Source: Methanolinea sp. UBA477
GTDB lineage: Archaea; Halobacteriota; Methanomicrobia; Methanomicrobiales; Methanospirillaceae
Reading direction: 5' to 3'
Length of the DNA: 36,546 nt
Assembly: GCA_002509485.1 (NCBI GenBank)
Contig: DAWO01000072.1
Location: 5,357-41,902 of the forward strand
The notes beneath the pieces are model-generated. The model was not told where the DNA came from. It saw only the letters and a program-made list of their open reading frames with translations, and did no database searches. Of this stretch, positions 9,701 to 16,844 are shown one piece after another. Each line of letters opens with the position of its first letter. Position 1 is the stretch's first letter. A program made the translations under genes and the position numbers.

Positions 9701-11976
9701 CGGGGGTGTACATCGTGAATCTCACGGTGACCAACGAATGCGGATCAGATACCATATCAAAGCCGGTCACGGTCCTCTCCTGCAACCCGCCGATCGCTGA
9801 CTTTGCAGCCAGTCCCAGGTCCGGCTCGACTCCGCTTGCAGTCCAGTTCACGGATCTCTCCGAAGACTACCCGTTCACCTGGTACTGGGAGTTCGGCGAC
9901 GGCCAGACCTCCAGTCTCAAGAACCCGACCCACATCTATACCAATCCCGGAACTTACACAGTGAGGCTCACGGTCACCAACAACGCGGGGGCCGACTGGA
10001 AGGTGAAGTCTGATTACATCGTTGTCGAAGGAGGCCCCGTTCCTTTGCCGGTGGCAGCATTCACTGCAACCCCAACTTCCGGGACACCTCCGCTCACCGT
10101 CCTGTTCACCGATCGCTCGACCGGGCAGCCGAACCAGTGGTCATGGGATTTCGGTGATGGTTCGAGCTCAACTACCAGGAACCCGAGCCACACGTACACC
10201 CAGGCAGGGCAGTATTCGGTGACGCTTACCGTCTCGAGTGATGCTGGCAGCGACTGGATCACAAAAGAAGGATTCATAAACGTAAATATCGGGCCGACTC
10301 CTCCGAACGCCGATTTCACCGCTGACCCGGGCTCCGGCACGGCACCGCTCATTGTCCAGTTCACCGATACGTCCACCAACAACCCGGATACCTGGTTATG
10401 GGAGTTCGGTGACGGTGCCACATCCATGGAGCAGAACCCGGAGCATACCTATGTCAATACCGGGGCCTACACCGTCAAGCTCACCGCCAGCAATGACGAC
10501 GGGAGCGATTCTGTCACAAGACCGGGTCTGATCGTCGTATCACCGCCGCTTCCACCGCTTCCTCACGCCTTCTATGGCAACATCTCCATAGCGGGTGAGC
10601 CTGCACCAGCAGGCACCCAGATCACCGGCGTGGTCGCTGAAGGCGGCGGATACGTCATAACCGATGTCGAGGGATGGTACGGAGACGCCGAGGATGATTC
10701 CAGGAACCTGATCATACAGGGTTCGATCCCGGAGGGCTCTCCTATCTCGTTCTATGCAGACGGTATTCGCGCGGAATGCTATGATGTCGCCCAGGGCAGC
10801 GGCTGGCAGCTGACCTATCCCTACGAGTGGGGCGGGTTGACCGAACTGAACCTGCGGGTTCCCGAGATACCGATCATCGAACCACCGGTTGCACGGTTTA
10901 CCGCGAACACGACGAGCGGGACCCCTCCGCTTGTCGTCCAGTTCATCGACGCGTCATTGAACTCCCCTGTCTCCTGGAACTGGGAGTTCGGTGACGGTGC
11001 CACCTCAACCGGGAGAAACCCTGTGCATACCTACCTGAACTCTGGTACATACACCGTGAGCCTCTCCGTCAGCAACCCGGCAGGGAACGATTCCACGACT
11101 ACGGCGGATTATATAACCGCTGTATCGAGCCCGGTACCACCGGTTGCCGGCTTCACCGCCGACCCGAAATCCGGGTATGTACCGCTCACCGTCCAGTTCA
11201 CCGATACCTCCACCAACGACCCCGATACCTGGTACTGGGAGTTTGGCGACGGATCGTCTTCTGAACTCCAAAATCCGCTGCATACCTACACAGAAGCGGG
11301 TACCTACACGGTGGAACTCGGGGTTGCAAACGAGTTTGGCGGGGACATCATCTCAAGGGCGGGATACATCAGCGTCGAACTGCCGTCCGAGTACTTCTAC
11401 ATCAATGCCACGGCAGGACCGGGAGGAATGATCGTACCTTCCGGGCAGATTGCAGTCCCGCCGGGAGGAAACCAGACCTTCACCATCACTTCATACTACA
11501 ATTACATCATCCAGAACGTGATGGTCGACGGCGATGCGAAGGGTGCGATCAATGAATACACCTTCTCCAATGTCACAACCGATCATACCATATCCGCCAC
11601 CTTCAAGCAGTACGGCAGCACCGGTGGCGGTGGCGGAGGGGGAGGTGGTGGTGGCGGCAGTTACTACGCCCCCGCAGCGACCACCACCATCACGACCGTG
11701 CCGACGACCACTCTGGTCGCAGACAGCGCCAAATCAGGAGCTCAAGGTGAGGATGGAGCCGATGGAGCCGATGCCACCAACGGGACCGCCGAGGTGACCA
11801 TCGGAACGACGGTGACGACCGCGGTTCCGACAACCGTCGCCGCTGCCGCGACTCCGACGCCCGCCCAGCCCTTCTGGTCAAGTTTCCCGCTCACCTGGCT
11901 GATCGGTGGAATCGTGGGAATCATCATCCTCGTGGCGATTGTCGCATATATCCTCTACATCTACATGAAAGAGTGA
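3706..11976 (+). CDS. Giant secreted, membrane-anchored protein with SBBP propeller and 21 PKD domains
   Basis: About 2,756 residues. Order of parts: a signal peptide (residues 1-24, KIERIVLLLVLLVPILG then a VSA cleavage site); a DUF7948-type domain with the FIRNAGQFPE signature; about nine SBBP beta-propeller-like repeats to residue 720 (motifs such as AYVTGVT and VYSTFLGG followed by SPDFPV); 19 PKD domains (about 727-2280); a non-PKD beta domain (about 2285-2385); two more PKD domains; a repeat domain beginning INATAGPGG; a run of 12 glycines; a Thr/Ala-rich stalk; and a C-terminal membrane helix (LIGGIVGIIILVAIVAYIL) ending at a short cytoplasmic tail. PKD domains carry the usual WxFGDG and HTY segments. 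Such proteins form stalks or adhesins on archaeal surfaces. The whole frame is unbroken. Role in adhesion or envelope structure is inference. Confidence 0.92.
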   Translation: MKIERIVLLLVLLVPILGIPCVSATADIPQDGAQLFPYTCPCDGMECVTQPDPGDLNKTFASFPLIFIRNAGQFPEDFLYMVISDAGPISFGKNGSELIMTSPGTLEPARSGYRFDGADGECLVEGVNPLACEANFFYGRDSSQWVTGVDTYRAIRYTDLYPGIDLLYEGVSAGLKSTYFVDPGADPGQIALVYHGQDEISVADDGTLVLSSVNGTITHSAPYCYQVIDGSVVEVSCDYTITETGSVGFIVGDYDRSRELVIDPVLQYSLYLKGVGMHDANGVALDSGRNAYVTGVTYETPYTVPAGSSGANAGGTDVVVVKINSGGTAPVYIAYLGGTGDETGWGIRVDDSGSAYVVGTTDSPDFPVENALQPNLAGLNDAFIAKLAPDGRSLVYSSYMGGPDEDYGYAIALDDANNAYITGSTQSSSFPVPASLQRTTRHGISDAFLMKVSSTGDELLDREFIGGWIRETGYGIAVDESGNAYIAGSTDSRDFPVTQNAFQTTWGGNWDGFVTKIAPSGDPFVYSTFLGGTEIDNCRAIDIDSEGYAYVTGQSQKSTLGTNFPTTPDAFKPENPGIISSYYTRIMPSGSALAYSTFLTGPRLDEGRGISVTPSGSVYITGITKAKNMETINAIQPTYGGDPEDAFVAKFVNGEPIPVYLTFLGGDEKDEGHAVVADGVCGVYVVGWTRSTDFPTSDPYPDPFLPTGEIAGFISLIWDYPDCCIPPVADFDADPDSGYAPLTVQFTDNSQNNVNAWFWEFGDGATSTEQNPMHTYQEIGTYTVTLTVTNDCGSDSASAPINAICLEPVANFTADPESGYAPLTVQFTDTSLNNVTSWLWDFGDETTSEEQNPTHTFNEIGTFTVTLTVNNDCGSDSTSAPITTSCLEPVANFTANPESGYAPLTVQFTDHSENNVNSWLWDFGDETTSTVQNPEHTFSEVGTYNVTLTVWNDCGTDSTSAPINTECLEPVAQFTADPTSGYAPLTVQFTDTSLNNVTSWSWEFGDGATSTEQNPTHTYQEIGTYTVTLTVTNDCGSDSTSVPINTSCLEPIAQFTAEPTSGYAPLTVQFTDQSTEDPDSWFWDFGDGATSEEQNPEHTFDEVGTYTVELTVWNDCGTDSTSTPIEAICLEPVAAFTADPDSGYAPLTVQFTDQSTEDPDSWYWDFDDGSNSTVQNPEHTFSEVGLYNVTLTVWNDCGTDSTSAPINTECLEPIAAFTADPDSGYAPLTVQFTDQSTEDPDSWFWDFGDGATSEEQNPEHTFDEAGTYTVELTVWNDCGTDSTSTPINAYYCPPPVADFTADPTSGRAPLTVQFTDQSTEDPDSWYWEFGDGATSTEQNPVHTYTSVGTYTVKLTAYNDCGYDSTTAPINAICLEPVAQFTANPTSGPAPLIVQFTDQSQNNVQSWHWDFGDGTTSNLQNPTHTFDEVGTYTVTLTVQNDCGSDSTSAPINAICLEPVAQFIADPDSGYAPLTVQFTDNSQNNVDTWFWDFGDGATSEEQNPEHTFDEAGTYTVELTVWNDCGTDSTSTPINAYYCPPPVAAFTAEPDSGYAPLTVQFTDQSTEDPDSWFWEFGDGATSTVQNPTHTFTEVGTYTVKLTAYNECGSGSTTAPINAICLEPVAAFTANPTSGGAPLIVQFTDQSQNNVQSWHWDFGDGTTSNLQNPTHTFDEVGTYTVTLTVNNDCGTDSASSDIQVLDCPPPVADFSAEPNSGYAPLTVLFTDLSTENPESWFWEFGDGSTSEEQNPEHTFTGVGTYNVKLTVWNECGFDSKTLPVQAICLEPVAQFTANPTSGYAPLTVQFTDNSLNDVISWNWNFGDGTTSTERNPTHTFTEVGTYTVTLTVTNDCGTDSTSAPINAICLEPVADFTANPNWGDVPLTVQFADTSQNNVTSWFWDFGDGTTSTVRNPEHTFTEIGTYSVTLTVENNCGTDFISRDIEVVYCPPPVADFTYEGNPCPPPLNAQFNDRSTGDPTSWYWEFGNGDTSTEQNPCYTYYDPPGVYIVNLTVTNECGSDTISKPVTVLSCNPPIADFAASPRSGSTPLAVQFTDLSEDYPFTWYWEFGDGQTSSLKNPTHIYTNPGTYTVRLTVTNNAGADWKVKSDYIVVEGGPVPLPVAAFTATPTSGTPPLTVLFTDRSTGQPNQWSWDFGDGSSSTTRNPSHTYTQAGQYSVTLTVSSDAGSDWITKEGFINVNIGPTPPNADFTADPGSGTAPLIVQFTDTSTNNPDTWLWEFGDGATSMEQNPEHTYVNTGAYTVKLTASNDDGSDSVTRPGLIVVSPPLPPLPHAFYGNISIAGEPAPAGTQITGVVAEGGGYVITDVEGWYGDAEDDSRNLIIQGSIPEGSPISFYADGIRAECYDVAQGSGWQLTYPYEWGGLTELNLRVPEIPIIEPPVARFTANTTSGTPPLVVQFIDASLNSPVSWNWEFGDGATSTGRNPVHTYLNSGTYTVSLSVSNPAGNDSTTTADYITAVSSPVPPVAGFTADPKSGYVPLTVQFTDTSTNDPDTWYWEFGDGSSSELQNPLHTYTEAGTYTVELGVANEFGGDIISRAGYISVELPSEYFYINATAGPGGMIVPSGQIAVPPGGNQTFTITSYYNYIIQNVMVDGDAKGAINEYTFSNVTTDHTISATFKQYGSTGGGGGGGGGGGGSYYAPAATTTITTVPTTTLVADSAKSGAQGEDGADGADATNGTAEVTIGTTVTTAVPTTVAAAATPTPAQPFWSSFPLTWLIGGIVGIIILVAIVAYILYIYMKE
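5884..10545 (+). repeat. Array of 19 PKD-domain coding units, about 240 bp each
   Basis: Each unit begins with a segment like PVAxFTADPxSGYAPLTVQFTD and runs about 80 codons. Units 1-16 carry a Cys in N(D/E)CG and another in the linker CLEP or CPPP; units 17-19 lack both. Several blocks are nearly identical at DNA level: about 6,900-7,080 matches 7,380-7,560 (480 bp apart), 6,490-6,620 matches 7,210-7,340 (720 bp apart), and 7,850-8,000 matches 8,570-8,720 (720 bp apart). Confidence 0.85.
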
Positions 11977-12051
11977 GAGAGAAGATCCGGAGTGATCATC
12001 TTTTTTATCCTTTTTGTGAAGTCATAAATTTTCATGATTCCTGACTGAAAT

Positions 12052-12078
12052 CCGCAAAAAAGCATAATTGCGGTTTTT
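12052..12078 (+). terminator. Hairpin plus T-run after the PKD gene
   Basis: CCGCAA pairs with TTGCGG (12052-12057 with 12068-12073, 10-base loop) and is followed directly by TTTTT. A second T-rich signal, TTTTTT and TTTTT, lies at 12001-12015 just after the stop codon. Archaeal termination mainly needs the T-run, so the upstream one may be sufficient. Confidence 0.55.
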
Positions 12079-12107
12079 CTCGTGAGCGAGGAGCCGGCGG
12101 GGTTCAG

Positions 12108-12242
12108 ATGCCTACGCAGAAGACAGTTGTGGAAAAAATCCGGGTTGTCCGATTAGGGAAGGCAGAGGATGCCTCCACAGATGAAGATGAGACAGCCGTC
12201 TTCACGTCAACTGCGGGGGATTTATGTGCGATCATGCTTTAG
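12108..12242 (+). CDS. Possible small protein, 44 aa
   Basis: An ATG-to-TAG frame begins MPTQKTVVEKIRVVRLGK and continues into an acidic stretch (DASTDEDE). GGGG lies about six bases before the ATG. It fills part of the 410-bp gap between the PKD gene and the DUF1622 gene. I do not recognise it. The final codons overlap a hairpin (TCATGC-TTTA-GCATGA, 12232-12247) that could itself explain the sequence. Confidence 0.25.
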   Translation: MPTQKTVVEKIRVVRLGKAEDASTDEDETAVFTSTAGDLCAIML

Positions 12243-12386
12243 CATGAGGATGCCGGAGATATTTCATCACTGAGCAGCAGACTGGATAGATTCCTGGCTT
12301 GGCTTGAACGGTTCACTCCTCTATCCTTACCCTGGTCCAGGCGAAGGCAGAGATGGTTTTTTAACCACCCGAAAACAGTCTAATCT

Positions 12387-12722
12387 ATGGATATCCCCAT
12401 TGTCTCCGGGATAATTTACTGGTTTGCCATCGCCTTCAGCGTGATAGGTTCTGCATTGATAATTTTTGGGGGATTACAGGCGGCGATAGGGCTGATCCGC
12501 TCAGCGCTGGGGCGGGAGACGAAGGAGAAGGGCAGGCTGAAGAGACAATTCACCTCGTACATCATATTCGGCCTTGAGTTCTTCATTGCCGGCGATGTGC
12601 TCACCACGGTGCTTGACCCAAGCATCGAGGACATTACCCTCCTTGGAGCAATTGTCCTGATACGGGTGATACTGGGATATTTCCTTGAGAAAGAAGCTGT
12701 GGAATTTGATACAGCAGGGTAA
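12387..12722 (+). CDS. DUF1622 membrane protein
   Basis: 111 residues with three membrane segments: IIYWFAIAFSVIGSALIIFG (about 9-28), YIIFGLEFFIAGDVLTTVL (about 53-72) and LLGAIVLIRVILGYFL (about 80-96). The spacing and the motif FGLEFFIAGD match the DUF1622 family, small inner-membrane proteins of unknown function in bacteria and archaea. A T-rich element GGTTTTTTAACC at about 12355-12366 is the best TATA candidate and would give a nearly leaderless transcript. Monocistronic. Confidence 0.8.
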   Translation: MDIPIVSGIIYWFAIAFSVIGSALIIFGGLQAAIGLIRSALGRETKEKGRLKRQFTSYIIFGLEFFIAGDVLTTVLDPSIEDITLLGAIVLIRVILGYFLEKEAVEFDTAG

Positions 12723-12897
12723 TGGGCAATCCGGTTTGAAGGGGAGATTATGCTCCCGTATATTGCCTCCTCGCTGTTTTGTGTGGAAAGACCGAATCGA
12801 ATTGTTATCTACATACCAATTCAGTCACTCACAACCGCCGCCGGGGCGTCCTCACATAACTCATACCCAATTGCTCAATTATGACAGTCAATCTGAA

Positions 12898-12999
12898 GGT
12901 GACCGCAGGTCACCCCGGGTCGAGGGCGGAAGCCTCGCGGCATTTTCGGGGGCGGCGGCACGGCATCGCACATGGGGGTGTGGGGGCGGATAGCCCCCA
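12898..12999. other. Intergenic segment with strong hairpins
   Basis: The gap 12723-13087 holds no convincing gene. It is GC-rich and structured: GGTGACC-GCA-GGTCACC is a perfect 7-bp hairpin at 12898-12914; GAGG/CCTC pairs around 12922-12936; TGGGGGC-GGATA-GCCCCCA is a perfect 7-bp hairpin at 12981-12999. Candidates are a non-coding RNA, a dispersed repeat or a nonautonomous element remnant. Confidence 0.4.
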
Positions 13000-13087
13000 T
13001 AAAATGTATCCGGTTCATCAATCCTACACACACCAGCTGGCGAAGAGCCCCTGTATCTATTATCCTAAAGAAAAGAGATGATAACGA

Positions 13088-13867
13088 ATGACAGGCGTCA
13101 GCGCACCGGTGATCGACAGGGAATATATTGCAGGGTTTTATTGAAGGGTTTTCCCATGACCGTGAGATCGAGGAATACGCGGTCGTCTCCGCATCATCCC
13201 TCCATGCACCCGCCGGCCGTGCGACCTGCTTGCCCCGCAGAGACGATGATCCTGTTTTGCCTTGAGATGGACAAGGATCTCTTCTCCGGAACCCGCCCTG
13301 AGATTTCCAGGAAAGTCCGCGACTTTGTCACAAAAATCAGGGGCGTGGAGGATGACCTCGCATCTGCCCTGAAAAGCGGAGGTTTCGATGCAACACCTGT
13401 CCGTTCGGTCATACTCTCGGATGGGACAATCAAGGGTGAACTCTCACTCCCGCATTGCGCTGCAGATGCAGGACTCGGTGAGATAGGGGACAACCGGCTG
13501 CTCATCTCGTACCGTCACGGATGCAGGATCGGACTTGGGGCTGTCGTCACGAGCATCGGCATGGAGGAGACTCCGCGGCCGGAACCGTCCGGCGAGACCT
13601 GTAACCACTGCAAAAAATGTATCAGGGCATGTCCCGAACACGCTCTGTCGCCAGGCACTCTCGATCTCTCCAGATGCAGGAACGTGACCGGCCCGGTCCC
13701 CGGATTCGTCCTGCCCGGTCATGGTCCCGTTCATGCGGTCAGGGATTCGTATCCCGTTCTCGAATTGGCTCCTCAATCTTCTCGCGAAACGCAAGGTCAA
13801 TACTTGTGCCGACTGCCTGACTTCATGCCCGCATTTTCATCAGAAACCATCAGACCAGGGTTCATGA
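13088..13867 (+). pseudogene. Frameshifted QueG-like 4Fe-4S protein
   Basis: The product resembles archaeal epoxyqueuosine-reductase-like iron-sulfur proteins. It must be assembled from several frames: MTGVSAPVIDREYIAGF (from 13088), then IEGFSHDREIEEYAVVSASS after a break in the TTTT run near 13137, then a short RPCDLLA piece near 13225, then the long central frame (ETMILFCLEMDKDLFSG to the ferredoxin motif CNHCKKCIRACPEHAL), then after a break near 13735 the end KVNTCADCLTSCPHFHQ with a stop at 13865-13867. At least three shifts are needed. The central frame carries the GLGEIGDNRLLIS segment of the family. Decay or sequence error are both possible; as written it cannot give a full product. 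Confidence 0.75.
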
Positions 13868-14022
13868 ACACATCGAGGGGTTCAATGGTATGATTATATG
13901 GACGCACCACACAATCCTGTGGGTAATTAACCGTATCACACCCCTTTACAGATCTGTCCCGTGAGGGGCGGGTACACAAAATGTGAGACTACATGACGAT
14001 GTTTCGAGGGAGGACCAACACC

Positions 14023-14658
14023 ATGAATCACGAAGACATTGCAGGAAAATGCCTGGAACTTGGGGAGAAGACAACACGAGGCGAGCTTGGGCAGGCAATT
14101 GCAGAGATCGTGCTGTCGTACTCCACGAGGGACCTTCAGCAGATGCGCTGGAACTTTTCCGGTTCGATCCAGGATATCAACCCGGAACTCCGGAAGAGAC
14201 TCGAAGAGACGATCACCGCACACCTGCACGGCACCTACCAGGCACTCCGGCTCATGAACCAGCAGGGGGCATTTTCCCGCATGGAAGAGCCTCTTTCAAC
14301 GAATTCGGGCGCATACTGGAAGATGGTAGCCGATCAGTGTTCTGCAGGTGATGAGGAGAAGGCCACGTTGCGGTTCCTGAAATACCTTCTCTCCGGGTTC
14401 TGCATGTTCGTCCAGGATCTCCCGGGCCACCCGGTCGGCATGCCGTTTCCCGGCGGCGACAGGGTCCAGTTTATAGACGGAGTCTATTACTGCCCGGTCA
14501 GGGAGAAGGCAAACGATGTCGATTCCGCACTCTGTCCATTCTGCCCGGCCCTCCAGACCCCTGATATGGGTTACCTGAAACCGCCGGTCAGGGCGAGCAG
14601 ACAGCGGAAGGAAGAGTTCCTCCGCCAGACCTTTGATAAACACCACTACAACGGGTGA
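14023..14658 (+). CDS. DUF2115 (UPF0305) family protein
   Basis: 211 residues from the ATG at 14023, which has GGGAGG nine bases upstream; the earlier in-frame ATG at 13993 has no such signal. The family is largely restricted to methanogens and has no assigned function. The C-terminal part carries the conserved Cys pattern YYCPVREK followed by ALCPFCPALQ, likely a metal site. The N-terminal half is helical. It lies at the left edge of the arsenic island, transcribed toward it, and probably does not belong to it. Confidence 0.8.
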   Translation: MNHEDIAGKCLELGEKTTRGELGQAIAEIVLSYSTRDLQQMRWNFSGSIQDINPELRKRLEETITAHLHGTYQALRLMNQQGAFSRMEEPLSTNSGAYWKMVADQCSAGDEEKATLRFLKYLLSGFCMFVQDLPGHPVGMPFPGGDRVQFIDGVYYCPVREKANDVDSALCPFCPALQTPDMGYLKPPVRASRQRKEEFLRQTFDKHHYNG

Positions 14659-14792
14659 ACTGCCGGGGATTCTCTGTCAGGTGTGAATGGCGATTTTGCA
14701 CTGATACGGATAGGTTCGACCGGGCTATCTGTTCTTTCTTATTATATCCGGATCCAGGCACGCTCGCTTCCCGGCCGGCATATCCGTCTGTA

Positions 14793-15512
14793 TTACACAA
14801 TCCCAACGAGCGGTCCGTATACGATGACAATATAATACAATCCTATCACGATGAACACTGCCGCAACGACCAGTTTTACCCCCTTCTCCATCTTCTGCAC
14901 CACAGACATCATTCCTGATACCCGGTTTATCCCCTGCACGAGAACGAGGGAGATGATGATAACCGGGAGTGCGGTGGCAATCGCAAAGACGGCGGGAACA
15001 AAGAGTGCATCGCCGGTCTTCAATGCAATGGGAATGAGCATCCCGAAGAAGAGGACCGCAGAGAATGGGCAGAGGGCGAGGGCGAAGACGACCCCGAGCA
15101 GGAATCCCCCGAGATATCCCTTTTCTCCAAGATAGAGCTCGAGTTTCTGCAGCCAGCCGTGCCCCCTGGTACGTGGGATATCGACAATCTCCAGCATCAG
15201 GATTCCCATGACGACCAGGAACGGCCCGATGAGCTTCTCGCCATACTCCTGGAGGAAGAATGAGACGGCCTGGATGTTCAATCCCGCATAGACGATCAGT
15301 GCGGTAAGCCCGATATAGGCAGCCATCCTCCCGAGACTGTAGAGCGATCCGACAAGGAAGGTGTGCCGGCTGTCGCCGATCTTCCTGGAGATGAAGGCGA
15401 TCGCGGTGATGTTTGTCGCAAGGGGGCAGGGAGAGAAGGTCATCAGGAGCCCTATGAAGAACGCGGCGACCAGGGGAATTCCGCTGGTCCCGAGCGCCTC
15501 CATGCCGGCCAT
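14793..15512 (-). CDS. arsG: ArsG-family (CcdA-like) organoarsenical efflux permease
   Basis: A 239-residue CcdA-type membrane protein with six predicted membrane segments and the motif TFSPCPLATN (C29). Its pairing with an ArsF-like gene immediately upstream matches the ArsF-ArsG pair described in bacteria that detoxify aromatic arsenicals, where ArsG is the efflux permease. Eight bases separate it from the arsF stop, so the two are co-transcribed. It is the last gene of unit A, read from 18,219. A transporter of reducing equivalents, as in ordinary CcdA proteins, is the main alternative; the substrate cannot be proven from sequence. Confidence 0.75.
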   Translation of the reverse strand: MAGMEALGTSGIPLVAAFFIGLLMTFSPCPLATNITAIAFISRKIGDSRHTFLVGSLYSLGRMAAYIGLTALIVYAGLNIQAVSFFLQEYGEKLIGPFLVVMGILMLEIVDIPRTRGHGWLQKLELYLGEKGYLGGFLLGVVFALALCPFSAVLFFGMLIPIALKTGDALFVPAVFAIATALPVIIISLVLVQGINRVSGMMSVVQKMEKGVKLVVAAVFIVIGLYYIVIVYGPLVGIV

Positions 15513-15520
15513 CAGGTCCG

Positions 15521-15991
15521 TCAGGAGAGGTCACCTGCCAGTCGCTTTTCGATGACCTCTCTGAGGTAGGTCATGTATTCGTCCCGGTCATCAAGCCTGT
15601 ACCATACCTTTATATCCTGCTCCTTGTGGAACCCGTCCCCGTCATACACACCGATCCAGATGGATGAGCCGGTTGGCCGGTATTTTTCCACGATCTCCCT
15701 GTTCTCAGGGAGATCGACGTTCACATGGGCAAACACGATCCTTCCGGAAGCCAGTTCGGGAGCAAAGTACGTATTCACCGTCTCTTCAGCATATTCGCCG
15801 AGTATGATGCAGGAGGTACATTGCCGGGTTGCATGAAAGTGGTAGACCTCTACCTTTTCCACTGCGCTGGATACATTATTCGCGGGGTTTTCGCTCTGTT
15901 CAACAGGAGTGGTGCATCCTGTGGCAAGTACCGCGAGTGCAACAACCAGCATGGCGACGGGTATCAGGAAAAATCTTTTATCGGTCTTCAT
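15521..15991 (-). CDS. arsF: ArsF-family lipoprotein with thioredoxin-like CxxC
   Basis: 156 residues. A lipoprotein signal peptide ends at ALAVLATGC (C26 would be lipidated), so the protein sits on the outer face of the membrane. A thioredoxin-like domain follows, with the redox pair CTSC (C58, C61) after VYHFHATRQ. The family is annotated as a nitrophenyl-compound nitroreductase subunit (ArsF) because its relatives occur with ArsE and ArsG. No clear ArsE was identified here; the DGC protein whose end overlaps this start by 14 bp occupies that position. Reduction of aromatic arsenicals is inference; a thiol-disulfide partner for the neighbouring CcdA-like proteins is equally possible. Confidence 0.7.
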   Translation of the reverse strand: MKTDKRFFLIPVAMLVVALAVLATGCTTPVEQSENPANNVSSAVEKVEVYHFHATRQCTSCIILGEYAEETVNTYFAPELASGRIVFAHVNVDLPENREIVEKYRPTGSSIWIGVYDGDGFHKEQDIKVWYRLDDRDEYMTYLREVIEKRLAGDLS

Positions 15992-16376
15992 TGATCACAC
16001 TCCCCTCTCTTATTCCATTCCTGATTGCCTTGATGATGACCTGGCAGAGGCTCTCGATCTCATCGTACCGTGGCTCATCCATCCCGCGTTTGGTGATTCC
16101 TTCCCTTGTTGCGATGATGTATGCATCAGGCACCTTCCCGATCAGGTCCATCCTCTTCTTCGCACAGCATTCCTCGCATCCATCCACTGCGACAAGATAC
16201 TCGTCAGTATCAAGTTCCTTCTCCAGGGCGCGTTTGAGGGCGGTGAGCCGTACATGCCGGGAGACGAGGACCGGGTGCCGGCAATGGAGCGAATGCCCGG
16301 CCAGGGCCGTTAGTTGCCCGGTGTGGGAGATGCCCGAACAGGTCAGGAGGAGGACAGGCAGTTCTTCATCGGTCAT
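15978..16376 (-). CDS. DGC-domain putative zinc-binding protein (first copy)
   Basis: 132 residues with the family-defining DGC motif at 65-67, extended to DGCEECCAKK (C67, C70, C71), plus C13 in LLTCSG and C32. Such Cys-rich proteins are called putative zinc-binding and frequently lie beside arsenic genes; a role as a metalloid chaperone or sensor is inference. Its start overlaps the arsC stop by four bases (ATGA-type coupling) and its end overlaps arsF. A paralogue lies at 21175-21639 in unit B. Confidence 0.8.
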   Translation of the reverse strand: MTDEELPVLLLTCSGISHTGQLTALAGHSLHCRHPVLVSRHVRLTALKRALEKELDTDEYLVAVDGCEECCAKKRMDLIGKVPDAYIIATREGITKRGMDEPRYDEIESLCQVIIKAIRNGIREGSVINEDR

Positions 16377-16795
16377 CCCGACTCCTCCGTTCCGAAGTAT
16401 TCATCAACCCACCTGGTGATCCTGTCCCGCACATCCCTGAATGTGGGAATAATCAACTCATCGGCCCCTTTCTCTCCCGTTGGATCCGGGAATTCTTTGT
16501 GCAGGGTCTCTTTTGCCCACGGAAAGAACGGGCACGCCGCCCGGGCAGAATCACAGAGCGTGACGGCCAGGTCCATCTCCAGCCCAGCGAACTCTGAAAG
16601 TGATTTCGAGCGTTGACCTGAAATATCAACGCCGATCTCCCGCATTACCTCAATTGCAATCGGATGAATTTGGGAGACCTCTGTCCCTGCCGAGAATGCC
16701 TCGTATCGATCGCCATACCGGGCCCGCAGGTATCCCTCGGCCATCTGTGAGCGTGCGGAGTTATGGGTGCAGATAAACAATACAGTCTTTTTCAT
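16373..16795 (-). CDS. arsC: Thioredoxin-coupled arsenate reductase (LMW-PTP fold)
   Basis: 140 residues reducing arsenate to arsenite. The P-loop is CTHNSAR with nucleophile C9. C81 and C88 (in LCDSARAACP) complete the Cys triad of the thioredoxin-type ArsC family (C10/C82/C89 in the staphylococcal enzyme). The FPDPTGEKGAD segment holds the conserved Asp-Pro loop. GGTGA precedes the ATG at 16795. The triad tells that electrons come from thioredoxin, not glutaredoxin; possible donors in this window are the mini-thioredoxin at 21641 fed by the FTR at 26796. The product arsenite would leave through ACR3. Confidence 0.93.
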   Translation of the reverse strand: MKKTVLFICTHNSARSQMAEGYLRARYGDRYEAFSAGTEVSQIHPIAIEVMREIGVDISGQRSKSLSEFAGLEMDLAVTLCDSARAACPFFPWAKETLHKEFPDPTGEKGADELIIPTFRDVRDRITRWVDEYFGTEESG

Positions 16796-16844
16796 CTTTC
16801 GTCACCCATCACTTCACCTGTAATATCGTCTATCAACACAGTGT

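Noticed and set aside
12685..13081. Frames through the hairpin segment after DUF1622
   Set aside because: No motif, no ribosome binding site; the region is better described by inverted repeats.
14725..15534. 269-codon minus-strand frame overlapping arsG
   Set aside because: Different frame of the same strand with Arg/His-rich, low-quality composition; arsG in the other frame has membrane helices and the SPCP motif.
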